Below are positions 23,637-32,732 of a stretch of 64,000 nucleotides of DNA, piece after piece. Origin of the DNA: Thalassobacillus_A hwangdonensis (GTDB lineage Bacteria; Bacillota; Bacilli; Bacillales; Halobacillaceae); contig NZ_JBHTKL010000005.1 of the NCBI RefSeq assembly GCF_042675915.1, positions 1,123,163-1,187,162 on the forward strand, written 5' to 3'. Under the pieces are notes generated by a model, which did not search any database, was not told the origin of the DNA, and saw nothing but the letters and a program-made list of their open reading frames with translations. Both the position numbers and the translations under genes were made by a program. Numbering within the stretch: the first letter of the stretch is position 1; the number at the start of each line of letters is the position of its first letter.

Positions 23637-24098
23637 GTGGAACTGAACTTTACTGAGATACCTGAGGGAGAAAGGCTACCTTATTTGCCTTATTTACTGA
23701 TGGCAGACGAATCTCCTGAAATCATCAAGCCCTATATTGACCTTGGAGACTTGTTCGCGCTCGGCATTCAAAGAGAAGTGGCTGGAGTTATGCTCTATAT
23801 ACCTGTTGATTCTCACACGATAGAACTTAAGAATATTGCAATCAAGGAAGCATTTCGTGGAAAAGGTATCGGGAAAAAGGCCATTGATTACGCTTGTACG
23901 TACTACAACAATGCCGGTTATGAAACGTTGAGGGTAGGTACGGCAAATTCAAGTATTGAAAATCTAGCTTTCTACCAGCGGGCAGGTTTCCGGATGACGG
24001 GTGTGATAAAGGACTTTTTCCTTCAGTACCCCGAACCGATTTATGAAAATGGCATTCGTGCACTTGATATGATTCTGTTTGAAAGAAGCCTGGGGTAG
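23637..24098 (+). CDS. GNAT-family N-acetyltransferase
   Basis: The 153-residue protein has the acetyl-CoA-binding motif A: IAIKEAFRGKGIGKKAIDYA (RGKGIG pyrophosphate loop), and motif B with NLAFYQRAGF. The substrate is unknown. The frame is open from ATG 23574 inside the TPR gene, but GTG 23637 preceded by TTGGAG gives a normal GNAT N-terminus. The end of the gene is followed 10 bp later by the DJ-1-like gene. Confidence 0.8.
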   Translation: MELNFTEIPEGERLPYLPYLLMADESPEIIKPYIDLGDLFALGIQREVAGVMLYIPVDSHTIELKNIAIKEAFRGKGIGKKAIDYACTYYNNAGYETLRVGTANSSIENLAFYQRAGFRMTGVIKDFFLQYPEPIYENGIRALDMILFERSLG

Positions 24099-24108
24099 GA
24101 GGGGTTTT

Positions 24109-24642
24109 ATGTACACAGGAATCATCCTTTATCAACGATTCAGCGAATACGAACTATCTGTATTGCTTTCTGTTCTGAGCCAAGGTAATAAACCTGTAAG
24201 ATACATCGGCTTGGACAGCACTACTGTGCAGGGGGAAGCTGGATTGACGTGTGTGACACAATCCAAGGTCTCTGACTTACCTATTGATGAACTGGACAGT
24301 GTCGTTCTTCCTGGAGTGGAAGATTTCCAGCATCTGGTCGGTCATCAAGGGTTGATCGATTTTTTGAAACATGTCCAAAAAGAAAACATGCCGATCGGGG
24401 CAATTTCAAGCGCCCCTTATTTCTTAGCAATGAGTGGACTTTTGGATGGGTATCGTTATACGACAGGACTGACCGAAGAACAGAGAATGTTTCTAGGCAC
24501 ATTCCAGGAGGATAACTATATCGATGCACCAACTGTCCAAGATGGTAATATCGTCACTGCCAAAGGTGCTGCATTCATTGATTTTGCGATTACATATGGA
24601 AAACTCCTTCAGTTGGAATTCAATGAAAGCTGGTATCGGTAA
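24109..24642 (+). CDS. DJ-1/PfpI-like protein lacking the nucleophile Cys
   Basis: A 177-residue DJ-1/PfpI-superfamily protein: YTGIILYQRFSEYEL at the N-terminus (Glu14 equals the conserved acidic residue) and PIGAISSAPYFLAMSG where the family normally has A-I-C. The nucleophile position is Ser100, so the standard glyoxalase/amidotransferase chemistry is probably lost or altered. ATG 24109 follows TAGGAGGGG. It ends the operon started at 22099. Confidence 0.78.
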   Translation: MYTGIILYQRFSEYELSVLLSVLSQGNKPVRYIGLDSTTVQGEAGLTCVTQSKVSDLPIDELDSVVLPGVEDFQHLVGHQGLIDFLKHVQKENMPIGAISSAPYFLAMSGLLDGYRYTTGLTEEQRMFLGTFQEDNYIDAPTVQDGNIVTAKGAAFIDFAITYGKLLQLEFNESWYR

Positions 24643-24727
24643 CCAATTTTCACTTGAGCCATATGATAAGTACATCTATTGAAATGCCTATAAAATGAAC
24701 AACCATTCATTTTTTCAAGCAAAAGTA

Positions 24728-24756
24728 TTGTAGATTCATAGAGTTAGGTATAAAAT
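24728..24756 (+). promoter_or_regulatory. Promoter of the FMN riboswitch-ribU unit
   Basis: TTGTAG, 17 bp, TAAAAT, ending 26 bp before the aptamer. Confidence 0.6.
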
Positions 24757-24781
24757 AGTGGTACAGCATAATATCGATTCC

Positions 24782-24919
24782 ATCTTCGGGGCAGGGTGAA
24801 ATTCCCGACCGACGGTGATGGGTGTAATGCCCTTAGTCCGTGACCCGTGAGGCTTTGCCGAGCGGTGGACCTGGTGAAAATCCGGGACCGACAGTTACAG
24901 TCTGGATGGGAGAAGATGT
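24782..24919 (+). ncRNA. FMN riboswitch (RFN element)
   Basis: The closing stem ATCTTC/GAAGAT encloses the conserved RFN blocks GGGGCAGGGTGAAATTCCC, CCGACGGTGATG, TGACCCG, GGTGGACCTGGTGAAAATCC and GACCGACAGTTACAGTCTGGATGGGAGAAGAT (cited in part). It is followed by a terminator hairpin at 24982 and then ribU, so FMN is expected to stop transcription. Confidence 0.96.
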
Positions 24920-24981
24920 CGAGTGAAAAGAAGGTACCTTAACGTACCTCTAGTTTCCTATGACTTCATTTATTAAACTCC

Positions 24982-25012
24982 CCCGAAGCGTAATAAGCGC
25001 ATCGGGTTTTTT
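24982..25012 (+). terminator. Riboswitch-controlled terminator before ribU
   Basis: CCCGAAGCG pairs with CGCATCGGG (one A-A mismatch), then six T. Confidence 0.85.
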
Positions 25013-25091
25013 AATGAAAAAGAATAGACGGAAGCTTTTCGCTCACCTTCATCGGGATGTGAATCGGAGCTGAAGATGAAGGGAGAGATCG

Positions 25092-25670
25092 ATGATGAAC
25101 CAATCATCAAAGTTATTCAAGTTGATCGTTTTAGCTATTTTCGGAACAATGTCGATGGTACTGATGTTCCTGAACTTCCCACTGCCGTTTCTGCCGCAGT
25201 ATTTAAAAGTGGATTTTAGTGAAGTGCCGGCATTGATTGCTGCCATCCTGTTCACACCGGCAGCCGGAGTAATCGTAGAGGGATTGAAGAATTTGTTATA
25301 TCTCATCTACACAGGTGCGGGTGACCCAGTTGGGGTTGTTGCGAATTTTGCAGCAGGAGTCTTATTCGTCGTACCAGTAGCTATGCTCTACCATAAAGTG
25401 AAGAGCACGAAAGGATTAGTTTCCGGGCTTGTTACTGGAACGGTTGTCATGGCACTGGGAATGTCAGTGTTGAACTATTTCATCATATTGCCTGCGTATA
25501 GCTGGTTCATGGGCTGGGAGACGATGAGCGCCCAGGTGAAATGGGTGACCGTAGTTGCTGCAATCCTGCCTTTCAATGCATTGAAAGGGATCATTGTTGC
25601 GCTATTGTTCGTACCATTATTTGCGAAACTCCAGCCATGGATGAGACAGAAACGATTGAACGTAACCTAA
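25092..25670 (+). CDS. ribU: Riboflavin ECF transporter S component
   Basis: The 192-residue membrane protein has about six helices and the RibU sequences FGTMSMVLMFLNFPLPFLP and LKVDFSEVPALIAAILFTPA, and GVVANFAAGVLFVVP. It captures riboflavin and works with shared ATPase and EcfT subunits encoded elsewhere. Start ATG 25092 (or 25095) follows AGGGAGAG. The FMN riboswitch and terminator directly upstream confirm the substrate. A bidirectional terminator follows. Confidence 0.93.
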   Translation: MMNQSSKLFKLIVLAIFGTMSMVLMFLNFPLPFLPQYLKVDFSEVPALIAAILFTPAAGVIVEGLKNLLYLIYTGAGDPVGVVANFAAGVLFVVPVAMLYHKVKSTKGLVSGLVTGTVVMALGMSVLNYFIILPAYSWFMGWETMSAQVKWVTVVAAILPFNALKGIIVALLFVPLFAKLQPWMRQKRLNVT

Positions 25671-25682
25671 TAAAAAGCCAAT

Positions 25683-25728
25683 AAAAAAGAGTAAGGAAGT
25701 GGCCTGAGCCACATTCCTTACTCTTTTT
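25683..25728. terminator. Bidirectional terminator between ribU and yteA
   Basis: Arms AAAAAGAGTAAGGAA plus GTGGC and their complement form a stem of about 20 bp with a one-base bulge. The yteA stop codon lies in the stem. Confidence 0.92.
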
Positions 25729-26095
25729 CCATTTCTTCTTGTTCTTCCACAGTATAGCGGGCTGTAGGCATTGCCTCCAAACGCTCAAGTGGAATTTCTT
25801 TTCCTGATTTTTCACTTTTACCATAGGTGCCTTCTTCAATTTTCTTCAATGCATCTTCGATATCCATCATTCGTTCACGTGCCTGTTCATAAAAGGTCTG
25901 CTCTTTCGCACGTTCGAATTGATCTGTACCGGAATTAGCGGGGTGATCCTGAACACTGGATAATTCACCAGTTTCATCGTTCTGATAAGTTTCTTTGGCT
26001 TCATCATTGTGATAGTCCTCTAGTTCGGCCTCTGTTTCTTTTTTCATGGTTACAAGTTTCTCTTTGAATTGCTGCAATTGTTTATCGGATAACAT
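25718..26095 (-). CDS. yteA: DksA/TraR-like protein without zinc cysteines (YteA)
   Basis: The 125-residue protein has the coiled-coil N-terminal region and the conserved segment IEEGTYGKSEKSGKEIPLERL (in part) of the DksA/TraR family, most like YteA. The family's first CxxC is Ser94-x2-Ser97 here and the second pair is also missing, so no zinc finger can form. In B. subtilis YteA is a poorly characterised sporulation-linked protein. Acidic residues sit near the coiled-coil tip (DDE type, YHNDEAKE). Start ATG 26095 follows GGGAGGAG. Confidence 0.85.
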   Translation of the reverse strand: MLSDKQLQQFKEKLVTMKKETEAELEDYHNDEAKETYQNDETGELSSVQDHPANSGTDQFERAKEQTFYEQARERMMDIEDALKKIEEGTYGKSEKSGKEIPLERLEAMPTARYTVEEQEEMEKE

Positions 26096-26115
26096 TGTGA
26101 AGTCTCCTCCCTGTT

Positions 26116-26511
26116 TCAGGAATTATTTACAGGAACTACTCCAATCGTACAACGCGATGTGCAAAGCAATACGTTCTCTTCATCCGTGATTTCGATCGTC
26201 CACACCATTGTATTCCTGCCTATGTGTACAGGTAAGGCGGTTGCGGTCACCAAACCGTCTCGCTTACTTTTGATGTGGTTGGCATTGATTTCAAGTCCGA
26301 AAGCGCGGTGGGTCTGGAGGTCGATATTCGCTACAGCACCGATGCTCGCTGCTGATTCAGCCAATGCTACATTCGCGCCACCGTGCAGATAGCCAAGTGG
26401 CTGGTGGGTCGAAGCATTGACAGGCATCGTCATCACGACTTTATCCTTTTCTAGTGTGACAACTTCCATTCCCAGTGCTTCCATCATCGTGTTGGAAAAA
26501 GATAGTTCCAT
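26116..26511 (-). CDS. menI: Hotdog thioesterase, probable DHNA-CoA hydrolase (MenI)
   Basis: The 131-residue PaaI-type hotdog protein contains PLGYLHGGANVALAESAAS (about 38-56), with the LHGG motif and the catalytic Glu on the central helix. Bacterial menaquinone pathways use such an enzyme to hydrolyse 1,4-dihydroxy-2-naphthoyl-CoA between MenB and MenA. It lies 113 bp downstream of menA and close to menFDHB, so this role is likely; B. subtilis YuxO is the recalled homologue. Substrate remains inference. Confidence 0.72.
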   Translation of the reverse strand: MELSFSNTMMEALGMEVVTLEKDKVVMTMPVNASTHQPLGYLHGGANVALAESAASIGAVANIDLQTHRAFGLEINANHIKSKRDGLVTATALPVHIGRNTMVWTIEITDEENVLLCTSRCTIGVVPVNNS

Positions 26512-26594
26512 CGTTCATCATCCTTTTGTAAGTATTTCCCCAGATATGTATCTTAAAACATGGGTGAGGGGAGGTATGCGTTGTAATCAGATAT

Positions 26595-26620
26595 GAAAAA
26601 AGCGGCATCGGTGTGCCGCT
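26595..26620 (-). terminator. Terminator of menA
   Basis: AGCGGCA pairs with TGCCGCT around CACCGA, then TTTTTT on the minus strand. Confidence 0.85.
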
Positions 26621-26624
26621 GATC

Positions 26625-27563
26625 TCAGAGAGGAAAATATAATTGAATCAGTAATGATAAGCCGAGCAAAGCTCCGTAAATTGTGTTGGTCTGTGCAGTG
26701 GCTTTCATAGCAGGCATCATTTCAAGTGGCATCGACTTTCCTATAAAACCTTTCACTGCTTTGATGGCTTTCTTGATGCTCAGCAATGTCAGCAGACTCC
26801 ACAATGGCAGCATTCCAACTGCAATGAATACAATTGTCAGCCCGTAAGCAAGTACGAACATTGTCGCCAGAAAATAAATCGCATTTTTTCTTCCAAGCAG
26901 GATTGCAATCGTCTTTCTCCCGTTTTTCTTATCCCCATCCAAATCTCTGATGTTATTTGCAAGCAGGATTGCACCTACGAAGATGGCTACAGGTATGGAT
27001 ACCCAGAGTACAGTAGCGGTGATTTGAAGTAAATGGATATAATAGCTGATGCCAATGATGACTGTACCCATGAAAAAGCCGGCAACAATTTCTCCGAATG
27101 GTGTATAAGCGATTGGGTATGGTCCGCCTGTGTACAAGTAGCCGAAAAGCATGGAGACCAAGCCGATCCCAGCAATCCACCAGCTGGAGGATGCACAAAT
27201 ATAGATTCCTAGAAGCATTGCAATACCGAAGAATCCTAGTGCAAGTCCAAGGACTGTTCGAGGTGAGATACCATCACGTACGATTGTGCCACCTATTCCG
27301 ACTGACTGTTCATTATCAAGGCCGCGTTTGAAGTCATAATATTCATTGAACATATTGGTTGCTGCCTGAATGAGCAAGGAAGCGAGCAGCATTGCAGCAA
27401 ACAATGGAAGGTCGACGTTTCCATCGAGTGCAGCCAGCATGGTTCCAACAAAGACGGGTACGAATGCGGCCGTCAGTGTATGGGGACGTAAAAGTCGCCA
27501 CCAAACCTGGAATCCTTCTTTTTCATTCAGCGATGATTTAATGTTAGGTTGTGCAGGGTTCAT
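26625..27563 (-). CDS. menA: 1,4-dihydroxy-2-naphthoate polyprenyltransferase
   Basis: The 312-residue membrane prenyltransferase joins DHNA to a polyprenyl diphosphate, giving demethylmenaquinone. It has eight or nine helices and the two Asp-rich motifs: NMFNEYYDFKRGLDNE and NNIRDLDGDKKNGRKT. ATG 27563 is selected (AAGGAG nine bases upstream); ATG 27581 lacks a site. It is divergent from menF. Confidence 0.95.
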   Translation of the reverse strand: MNPAQPNIKSSLNEKEGFQVWWRLLRPHTLTAAFVPVFVGTMLAALDGNVDLPLFAAMLLASLLIQAATNMFNEYYDFKRGLDNEQSVGIGGTIVRDGISPRTVLGLALGFFGIAMLLGIYICASSSWWIAGIGLVSMLFGYLYTGGPYPIAYTPFGEIVAGFFMGTVIIGISYYIHLLQITATVLWVSIPVAIFVGAILLANNIRDLDGDKKNGRKTIAILLGRKNAIYFLATMFVLAYGLTIVFIAVGMLPLWSLLTLLSIKKAIKAVKGFIGKSMPLEMMPAMKATAQTNTIYGALLGLSLLIQLYFPL

Positions 27564-27823
27564 GATCTTTTTCTCCTTCATCTTGTAACGGTAGTGATAC
27601 TAATCAATCTTAAGTGTATGGAAACAGGGAAATCGTGTCAATATCAGTGATTGGAATCAATAGGAAGTAAGCCTTTCTTGAGTCGGAGCGGAAAAGGGAA
27701 TAAAATAGAGGAGGAGCCTTTTGGAATGGCTATGACTGTCGTTTTTCCAAAGGGTTTATTATAATGGTCTTGTGACTTTTTATTTCAAAATAATAACATT
27801 CCTGATTTTCAGGAGGGAACCCT

Positions 27824-29236
27824 ATGATTTTAACGAAAAATGCAACACGCGATGAAGTAATTCAACAGGTATTGACGGAGGCGGTGCGTACCAGTGAACC
27901 TCAGCTGATCAGCCTCGTTGAAAAAATAGATCCGATCGATCCCTTTCTTTTCTATGCAGAAGGAACAACGATTGCTGACCACCGTACATTTTGGAAAAGT
28001 GCGGAAGGGGATGTTGTCATTGCTGGCGTCGGTAGTGTCACGCGTCTACGGGCGAGCAAGGGAGATAGATTCACAGAATTAGAGAATCAATGGAAATCAT
28101 TGATGGAAGAAGCAGTCGTCTATGATCAGTACGATCAGAAAGGTACAGGACCTGTAGCACTTGGAGGATTCAGTTTCGATCCTAAGAAAAAAAGAACAGA
28201 GCTGTGGAAGAACTTTCCTGACCACCAGATGACCGTTCCTTCCTATTTGCTGACTAAAAATGGGAGCGAGCATTATTTTACAATCAATGCGCTCGTGTTT
28301 CCTGATGATCATAAAGAACAGCTGAAGTTCCAATGGGACCAGGATCGTGAACGTCTCCTTTCTGCGACAAGTCACGACTTTATTCCCCCGGAAATAATCG
28401 CAAAGGAAGAAATCGATCCGGAAGAGTGGAAGCAATCCGTAAAGAAGGCTACTGAAGATATTCTTAACGGTAAGCTGGACAAAGTTGTCTTAGCGCGAGA
28501 GCTGCAGTTGGTATTTGATGAAAAAATCGATCCTGCTCAAGTTCTGCAGCACCTGGAGGATTCCCAGTCCAACAGTTATCTGTTCGCGATCGAGAGTGAT
28601 GGCGATTATTTCGTAGGTGCCACACCTGAACGGCTCGTGAAGGTTGAAAACCGTGAGCTCACTTCAGCATGTCTTGCAGGAACAGTGCCAAGAGGAGCTA
28701 CGGACGAGGAAGATCGACTTTTAGGTGAATCGTTATTGAACGATGAAAAGAACCTTGAAGAGCATGGATACGTTGTGCAAATGATACGCGACGCCGTGGA
28801 GGCTTGCAGTGAGGAAGTGGATATTCCGGAACATCCGGTTTTATATCCTCTGAAAAATTTGCAGCATTTGTACACGCCTGTACATGCGAAGTTGAACGAA
28901 GAGCATACGTTGCTCGATGTCGTTTCAAGGCTGCACCCTACACCTGCGCTTGGCGGGTTGCCGTCTGCTGATGCCGTCGATTATATCAGGGGAAAAGAAC
29001 AGTTGGATCGAGGCTGGTACGCTGGTCCAGTAGGCTGGTTCGATTCAAGGCAGAATGGTGAGTTCGCCGTTGCCATCCGTTCCGCATTGTTACGTAAGGA
29101 TCGAGCGTCCCTATTTTCCGGCTGTGGAGTCGTAAAAGACTCTATTCCGGAGGATGAATATGAAGAAACAGCAGTCAAGCTCATGCCGATGCTGTCAGTC
29201 TTAGGAGGAGCACCATGGACCACACTGAAACAATGA
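27824..29236 (+). CDS. menF: Isochorismate synthase
   Basis: The 470-residue enzyme converts chorismate to isochorismate, the first committed step of menaquinone synthesis. The C-terminal chorismate-binding domain shows KVVLARELQL, FVGATPERLVKV, ACLAGTVPRG, and LHPTPALGGLP. Start ATG 27824 follows CAGGAGGGAA. The end overlaps menD by 22 bp. The 260 bp gap to menA should hold both divergent promoters, but I could not define them. Confidence 0.95.
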   Translation: MILTKNATRDEVIQQVLTEAVRTSEPQLISLVEKIDPIDPFLFYAEGTTIADHRTFWKSAEGDVVIAGVGSVTRLRASKGDRFTELENQWKSLMEEAVVYDQYDQKGTGPVALGGFSFDPKKKRTELWKNFPDHQMTVPSYLLTKNGSEHYFTINALVFPDDHKEQLKFQWDQDRERLLSATSHDFIPPEIIAKEEIDPEEWKQSVKKATEDILNGKLDKVVLARELQLVFDEKIDPAQVLQHLEDSQSNSYLFAIESDGDYFVGATPERLVKVENRELTSACLAGTVPRGATDEEDRLLGESLLNDEKNLEEHGYVVQMIRDAVEACSEEVDIPEHPVLYPLKNLQHLYTPVHAKLNEEHTLLDVVSRLHPTPALGGLPSADAVDYIRGKEQLDRGWYAGPVGWFDSRQNGEFAVAIRSALLRKDRASLFSGCGVVKDSIPEDEYEETAVKLMPMLSVLGGAPWTTLKQ

Positions 29237-30951
29237 CACGATATATTGCTGCATTCATTCAAAGTCTAGTTGAAGCCGGCTTGAAGGATGTAGTCATTTC
29301 ACCAGGATCAAGGTCGACGCCACTTGCGATGACATGCGCTGAACACCCTGAAGTCAATCATTGGGTGAATCTCGATGAACGTTCTGCAGGTTTCTTTGCC
29401 TTAGGTATCGCGAAAGAGCAGCAACTGCCGGTTGCCTTGATATGTACGTCCGGGACGGCTGCAGCAAATTACTATCCTGCAATCGTAGAGGCCTATTACA
29501 GTAGAATTCCTTTGGTTGTCCTGACCGCTGATCGGCCTCATGAATTGCGTGATACTGGAGCACCTCAGGCAATTGAACAGATTAAGCTGTATGGAGATTA
29601 TGTGAAATGGTTTCATGATCTTGCGTTACCTGAGGCACAGCCATCCATGCTTAACTATGCTGCACGAACCGCTGCTCGTGCTGTCCACGAGGCGGAGCAT
29701 GGGAATAGCGGTCCTGTTCACATCAACATCCCGCTGAGAGAGCCGTTAGTACCTGACTTTACACTTTCAGAATTATGGAAGCCGCTGGCGATTGAACCGC
29801 CTCTTACAGGGAAACGGAAACTTGGTGAACAGGAAGTTGAATGGCTTCTTAAACAATTGGACGGTAAACATAACGGCCTTCTCGTAGTTGGACCGCAAAC
29901 CGATCCGGCTTTAGGAGCCTCTGTCGATGAACTTGCTACAAAGTGTAATCTTCCGGTACTTGCTGATCCATTGTCAGGCATACGTGCGGGGCAACATGGT
30001 AAAGCGAACATCATTGAAACGTACGATGCCATCCTGAAGTCAAAAAGATTGAAAGAGGCTCTCCGTCCGGATTTCATCATCCGCTTCGGTGCTATGCCTA
30101 TATCTAAAGCATATTTGCAATGGCTGCAGACTTTGGATGAAACGAACCAAATCGTTGTCGAATCCGAAGCAGGCTACCGAGAACCATCCGGAACACAAAC
30201 GACGTTCCTCTACGGGGATAGCACAAATTTATGTGAAATGTTGAGCTCTTCAATGGATGAACAACATAAAAGCTCTGGAGAATGGCTGGAAAAGTGGCAG
30301 TCGATGAATCGTACGGCAAAAGATTTTCTTCTGACGAAGAGTGACCGCGAGTTGAATGAAGGACATGTCGTGTCAGAACTGTCGTCTCTTATGCCGGAAG
30401 AATCGATCCTGTTTGCTGGTAACAGCATGCCAATCAGAGATGTCGATACCTTTTTCATGACAACTCCTAAGAATATCGCCATCATGGCAAATCGAGGCGG
30501 GAATGGAATAGATGGGGTAACATCTGCTGCGCTTGGAGCAGGAGTGTACGGTAAACCGGTGACACTGCTGATCGGTGACTTATCGTTTTTTCATGATATG
30601 AACGGGTTGATGGCAGCTAAACAATATGGATTGAATCTTACTGTCGTACTCATTAACAATGATGGCGGGGGAATCTTCTCCTATCTTCCACAGGCAGCTC
30701 ATCCGAAGCATTTCCAGTCGCTCTTTGAGACGCCTATGGGGCTTGATTTCAAAAAAGCAGTTGAACTCTACGATGGAAGCTATCATTCTGTCGACAACTG
30801 GGATGCATTCGATAACGCAGTCCGTGCAAGCTATCATGGGGAAGGTCTGCATGTCGTCGAGGTAAGGACCAACAAGGCAGATAATGTTTCCTTCCATAAA
30901 GCTAAATGGAAGACGATTGAAGAAATGCTTATACAGCAACTGGAAGGTTGA
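29215..30951 (+). CDS. menD: SEPHCHC synthase (MenD)
   Basis: The 578-residue thiamine-diphosphate enzyme adds a succinic semialdehyde unit from 2-oxoglutarate to isochorismate. N-terminal SPGSRSTPLAM, catalytic-Glu region NLDERSAGFFALG, ICTSGTAAANYYPA, and the ThDP/Mg motif GDLSFFHDMNGLMA to NNDGGGIFSYLP are present. ATG 29215 follows GGAGGAGC inside menF. Confidence 0.96.
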   Translation: MDHTETMTRYIAAFIQSLVEAGLKDVVISPGSRSTPLAMTCAEHPEVNHWVNLDERSAGFFALGIAKEQQLPVALICTSGTAAANYYPAIVEAYYSRIPLVVLTADRPHELRDTGAPQAIEQIKLYGDYVKWFHDLALPEAQPSMLNYAARTAARAVHEAEHGNSGPVHINIPLREPLVPDFTLSELWKPLAIEPPLTGKRKLGEQEVEWLLKQLDGKHNGLLVVGPQTDPALGASVDELATKCNLPVLADPLSGIRAGQHGKANIIETYDAILKSKRLKEALRPDFIIRFGAMPISKAYLQWLQTLDETNQIVVESEAGYREPSGTQTTFLYGDSTNLCEMLSSSMDEQHKSSGEWLEKWQSMNRTAKDFLLTKSDRELNEGHVVSELSSLMPEESILFAGNSMPIRDVDTFFMTTPKNIAIMANRGGNGIDGVTSAALGAGVYGKPVTLLIGDLSFFHDMNGLMAAKQYGLNLTVVLINNDGGGIFSYLPQAAHPKHFQSLFETPMGLDFKKAVELYDGSYHSVDNWDAFDNAVRASYHGEGLHVVEVRTNKADNVSFHKAKWKTIEEMLIQQLEG

Positions 30952-31760
30952 TTGAATTGTTCTATGAGGTAAATGGTACAAGCTATTGGGTTGAGGAGAG
31001 CGGTGAAGGAGAGCCGATCGTCTTTTTGCATGGCTTCACTTCCAGCTCAAAGACTTGGGAAACGGTGTTGCCCTATATCCGTGATGATTATCGCAAAATT
31101 GTAGTCGATCTTCCCGGACACGGCTGCACCACCAGTCACAATGGAATGCCTGATACGATGGAAGCGCTGTGTGAGGAATTGGCCCAATTGCTTCAACAGT
31201 TAGGGGTCGATCGGACCTCCCTTGTCGGATATTCTATGGGAGGCAGAACAGCCCTGTCCTTTGCAGTCACTCACCCTGAGCTTGTCGATAAGCTTGTCCT
31301 TGCAAGCGCCTCCCCGGGCCTTGACTCTACAGAGGAACAACTGGCTCGTCAGGCAAAGGATGAGACACTTGCGCAGTTCATCGAAAAAGAAGGAATCGAA
31401 GCATTCGTCAGTTACTGGGAAAACATCCCGCTTTTCCGGACCCAGAAGCAGCTGCCACCCGATGTGCGTGAAAAAGTGAGAAAAGAACGCATCGATCAGT
31501 CAGCTGCAGGTTTAGCAGCATCGCTTCGCAGTGTAGGAACGGGCGTGCAGCCTTCATGGTGGTCGAAGCTCGGAGAACTGGAATTACCTACTTGCCTGAT
31601 CGTCGGGGAACTCGATGATAAGTTCGTCCGTATCAACAAAAGGATGCTGGATGAACTGAAACAAGCTGAAATGCATGTCGTTCCAGGCGTCGGCCATGCG
31701 GTCCATGTAGAAACCCCACGAGTTTTTGCTGAACATGTCAACAAATTCATGGTACAATAG
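30948..31760 (+). CDS. menH: SHCHC synthase, alpha/beta hydrolase (MenH)
   Basis: This 270-residue alpha/beta-hydrolase eliminates pyruvate from the MenD product. Triad residues are Ser in VGYSMGGR, Asp in VGELDDKF and His in GVGHAVHVE; VFLHGFTSSSKTW forms the oxyanion region. The start codon is a TTG: either 30948 (overlapping the menD stop, TTGA) or 30957, which is better spaced from GGAAGG. Third in the menFDHB unit. Confidence 0.92.
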   Translation: MIELFYEVNGTSYWVEESGEGEPIVFLHGFTSSSKTWETVLPYIRDDYRKIVVDLPGHGCTTSHNGMPDTMEALCEELAQLLQQLGVDRTSLVGYSMGGRTALSFAVTHPELVDKLVLASASPGLDSTEEQLARQAKDETLAQFIEKEGIEAFVSYWENIPLFRTQKQLPPDVREKVRKERIDQSAAGLAASLRSVGTGVQPSWWSKLGELELPTCLIVGELDDKFVRINKRMLDELKQAEMHVVPGVGHAVHVETPRVFAEHVNKFMVQ

Positions 31761-31793
31761 GAAAGTGAAATCGCTATAAAGGAGGATACATTC

Positions 31794-32612
31794 ATGGCAA
31801 TTGAATGGGTAAACGAACGTAAATACGAAGATATACTTTATGAAACGTATGATGGAATTGCAAAAATCACAATCAATCGTCCGGAAGTACGTAATTCGTT
31901 CCGTCCAAAGACGGTTACTGAATTGATTGATGCATTTGCATGGGCTCGTGATGATTCCAATATTGGTGTAATCGTGCTTGCCGGTGCTGGCGATGATGCA
32001 TTCTGTGCTGGTGGAGACCAGAAAGTGCGTGGTCATGGCGGATACGTAGGAGATGACCAGATTCCACGTCTGAATGTACTTGATTTACAGCGTCTGATCC
32101 GTGTCATCCCTAAACCGGTTGTAGCAATGGTATCCGGTTATGCAATTGGTGGCGGACATGTACTACATATCGTCTGTGACTTGACGATTGCTGCGGATAA
32201 CGCTATCTTCGGTCAGACCGGCCCTAAAGTCGGAAGCTTTGATGCCGGATATGGTGCTGGACTGCTTGCACGTATGGTAGGGCACAAGAAAGCTCGTGAA
32301 ATTTGGTTCCTATGCCGCCAGTATTCGGCTAAAGAAGCGATGGATATGGGAATGGTCAACACAGTTGTACCATTAGAGAAATTGGAAGAAGAAACGGTTC
32401 AGTGGTGTTCTGAAATGCTTGAGAAATCACCGACTGCTCTTCGCTTCCTGAAAGCATCCTTCAATGCAGATACAGACGGACTTGCCGGCCTGCAGCAAAT
32501 GGGTGGAGACGCGACACTTCTTTACTACACGACAGATGAAGCTAAAGAAGGCCGTGACGCATTCAAAGAAAAGAGAAAACCGGACTTCAAACAGTTCCCA
32601 AGGTTCCCTTGA
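31794..32612 (+). CDS. menB: 1,4-dihydroxy-2-naphthoyl-CoA synthase
   Basis: The 272-residue crotonase-family enzyme closes the second ring of the naphthoquinone. Motifs: CAGGDQKVRGHGGYVGDD (oxyanion loop), SGYAIGGGHVLH, and FGQTGPKVGSFDAGYG with the catalytic Asp/Tyr region. Start ATG 31794 follows AAAGGAGG. A terminator comes after the gene. Confidence 0.97.
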   Translation: MAIEWVNERKYEDILYETYDGIAKITINRPEVRNSFRPKTVTELIDAFAWARDDSNIGVIVLAGAGDDAFCAGGDQKVRGHGGYVGDDQIPRLNVLDLQRLIRVIPKPVVAMVSGYAIGGGHVLHIVCDLTIAADNAIFGQTGPKVGSFDAGYGAGLLARMVGHKKAREIWFLCRQYSAKEAMDMGMVNTVVPLEKLEEETVQWCSEMLEKSPTALRFLKASFNADTDGLAGLQQMGGDATLLYYTTDEAKEGRDAFKEKRKPDFKQFPRFP

Positions 32613-32638
32613 TCGTTTGAAGCTGAATAAAACTATTG

Positions 32639-32684
32639 AAGCATCAGGCCATGCCCACCAGCAAGGCCTGATGCTTTACTCATT
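32639..32684 (+). terminator. Probable terminator of menFDHB
   Basis: AAGCATCAGGCC pairs perfectly with GGCCTGATGCTT; the T tail is interrupted (TACTCATTTT). Confidence 0.65.
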
Positions 32685-32732
32685 TTACATTCATGTTTTG
32701 CTAACCAAAAGAGTTTCCTAAAGTGACTTTTA

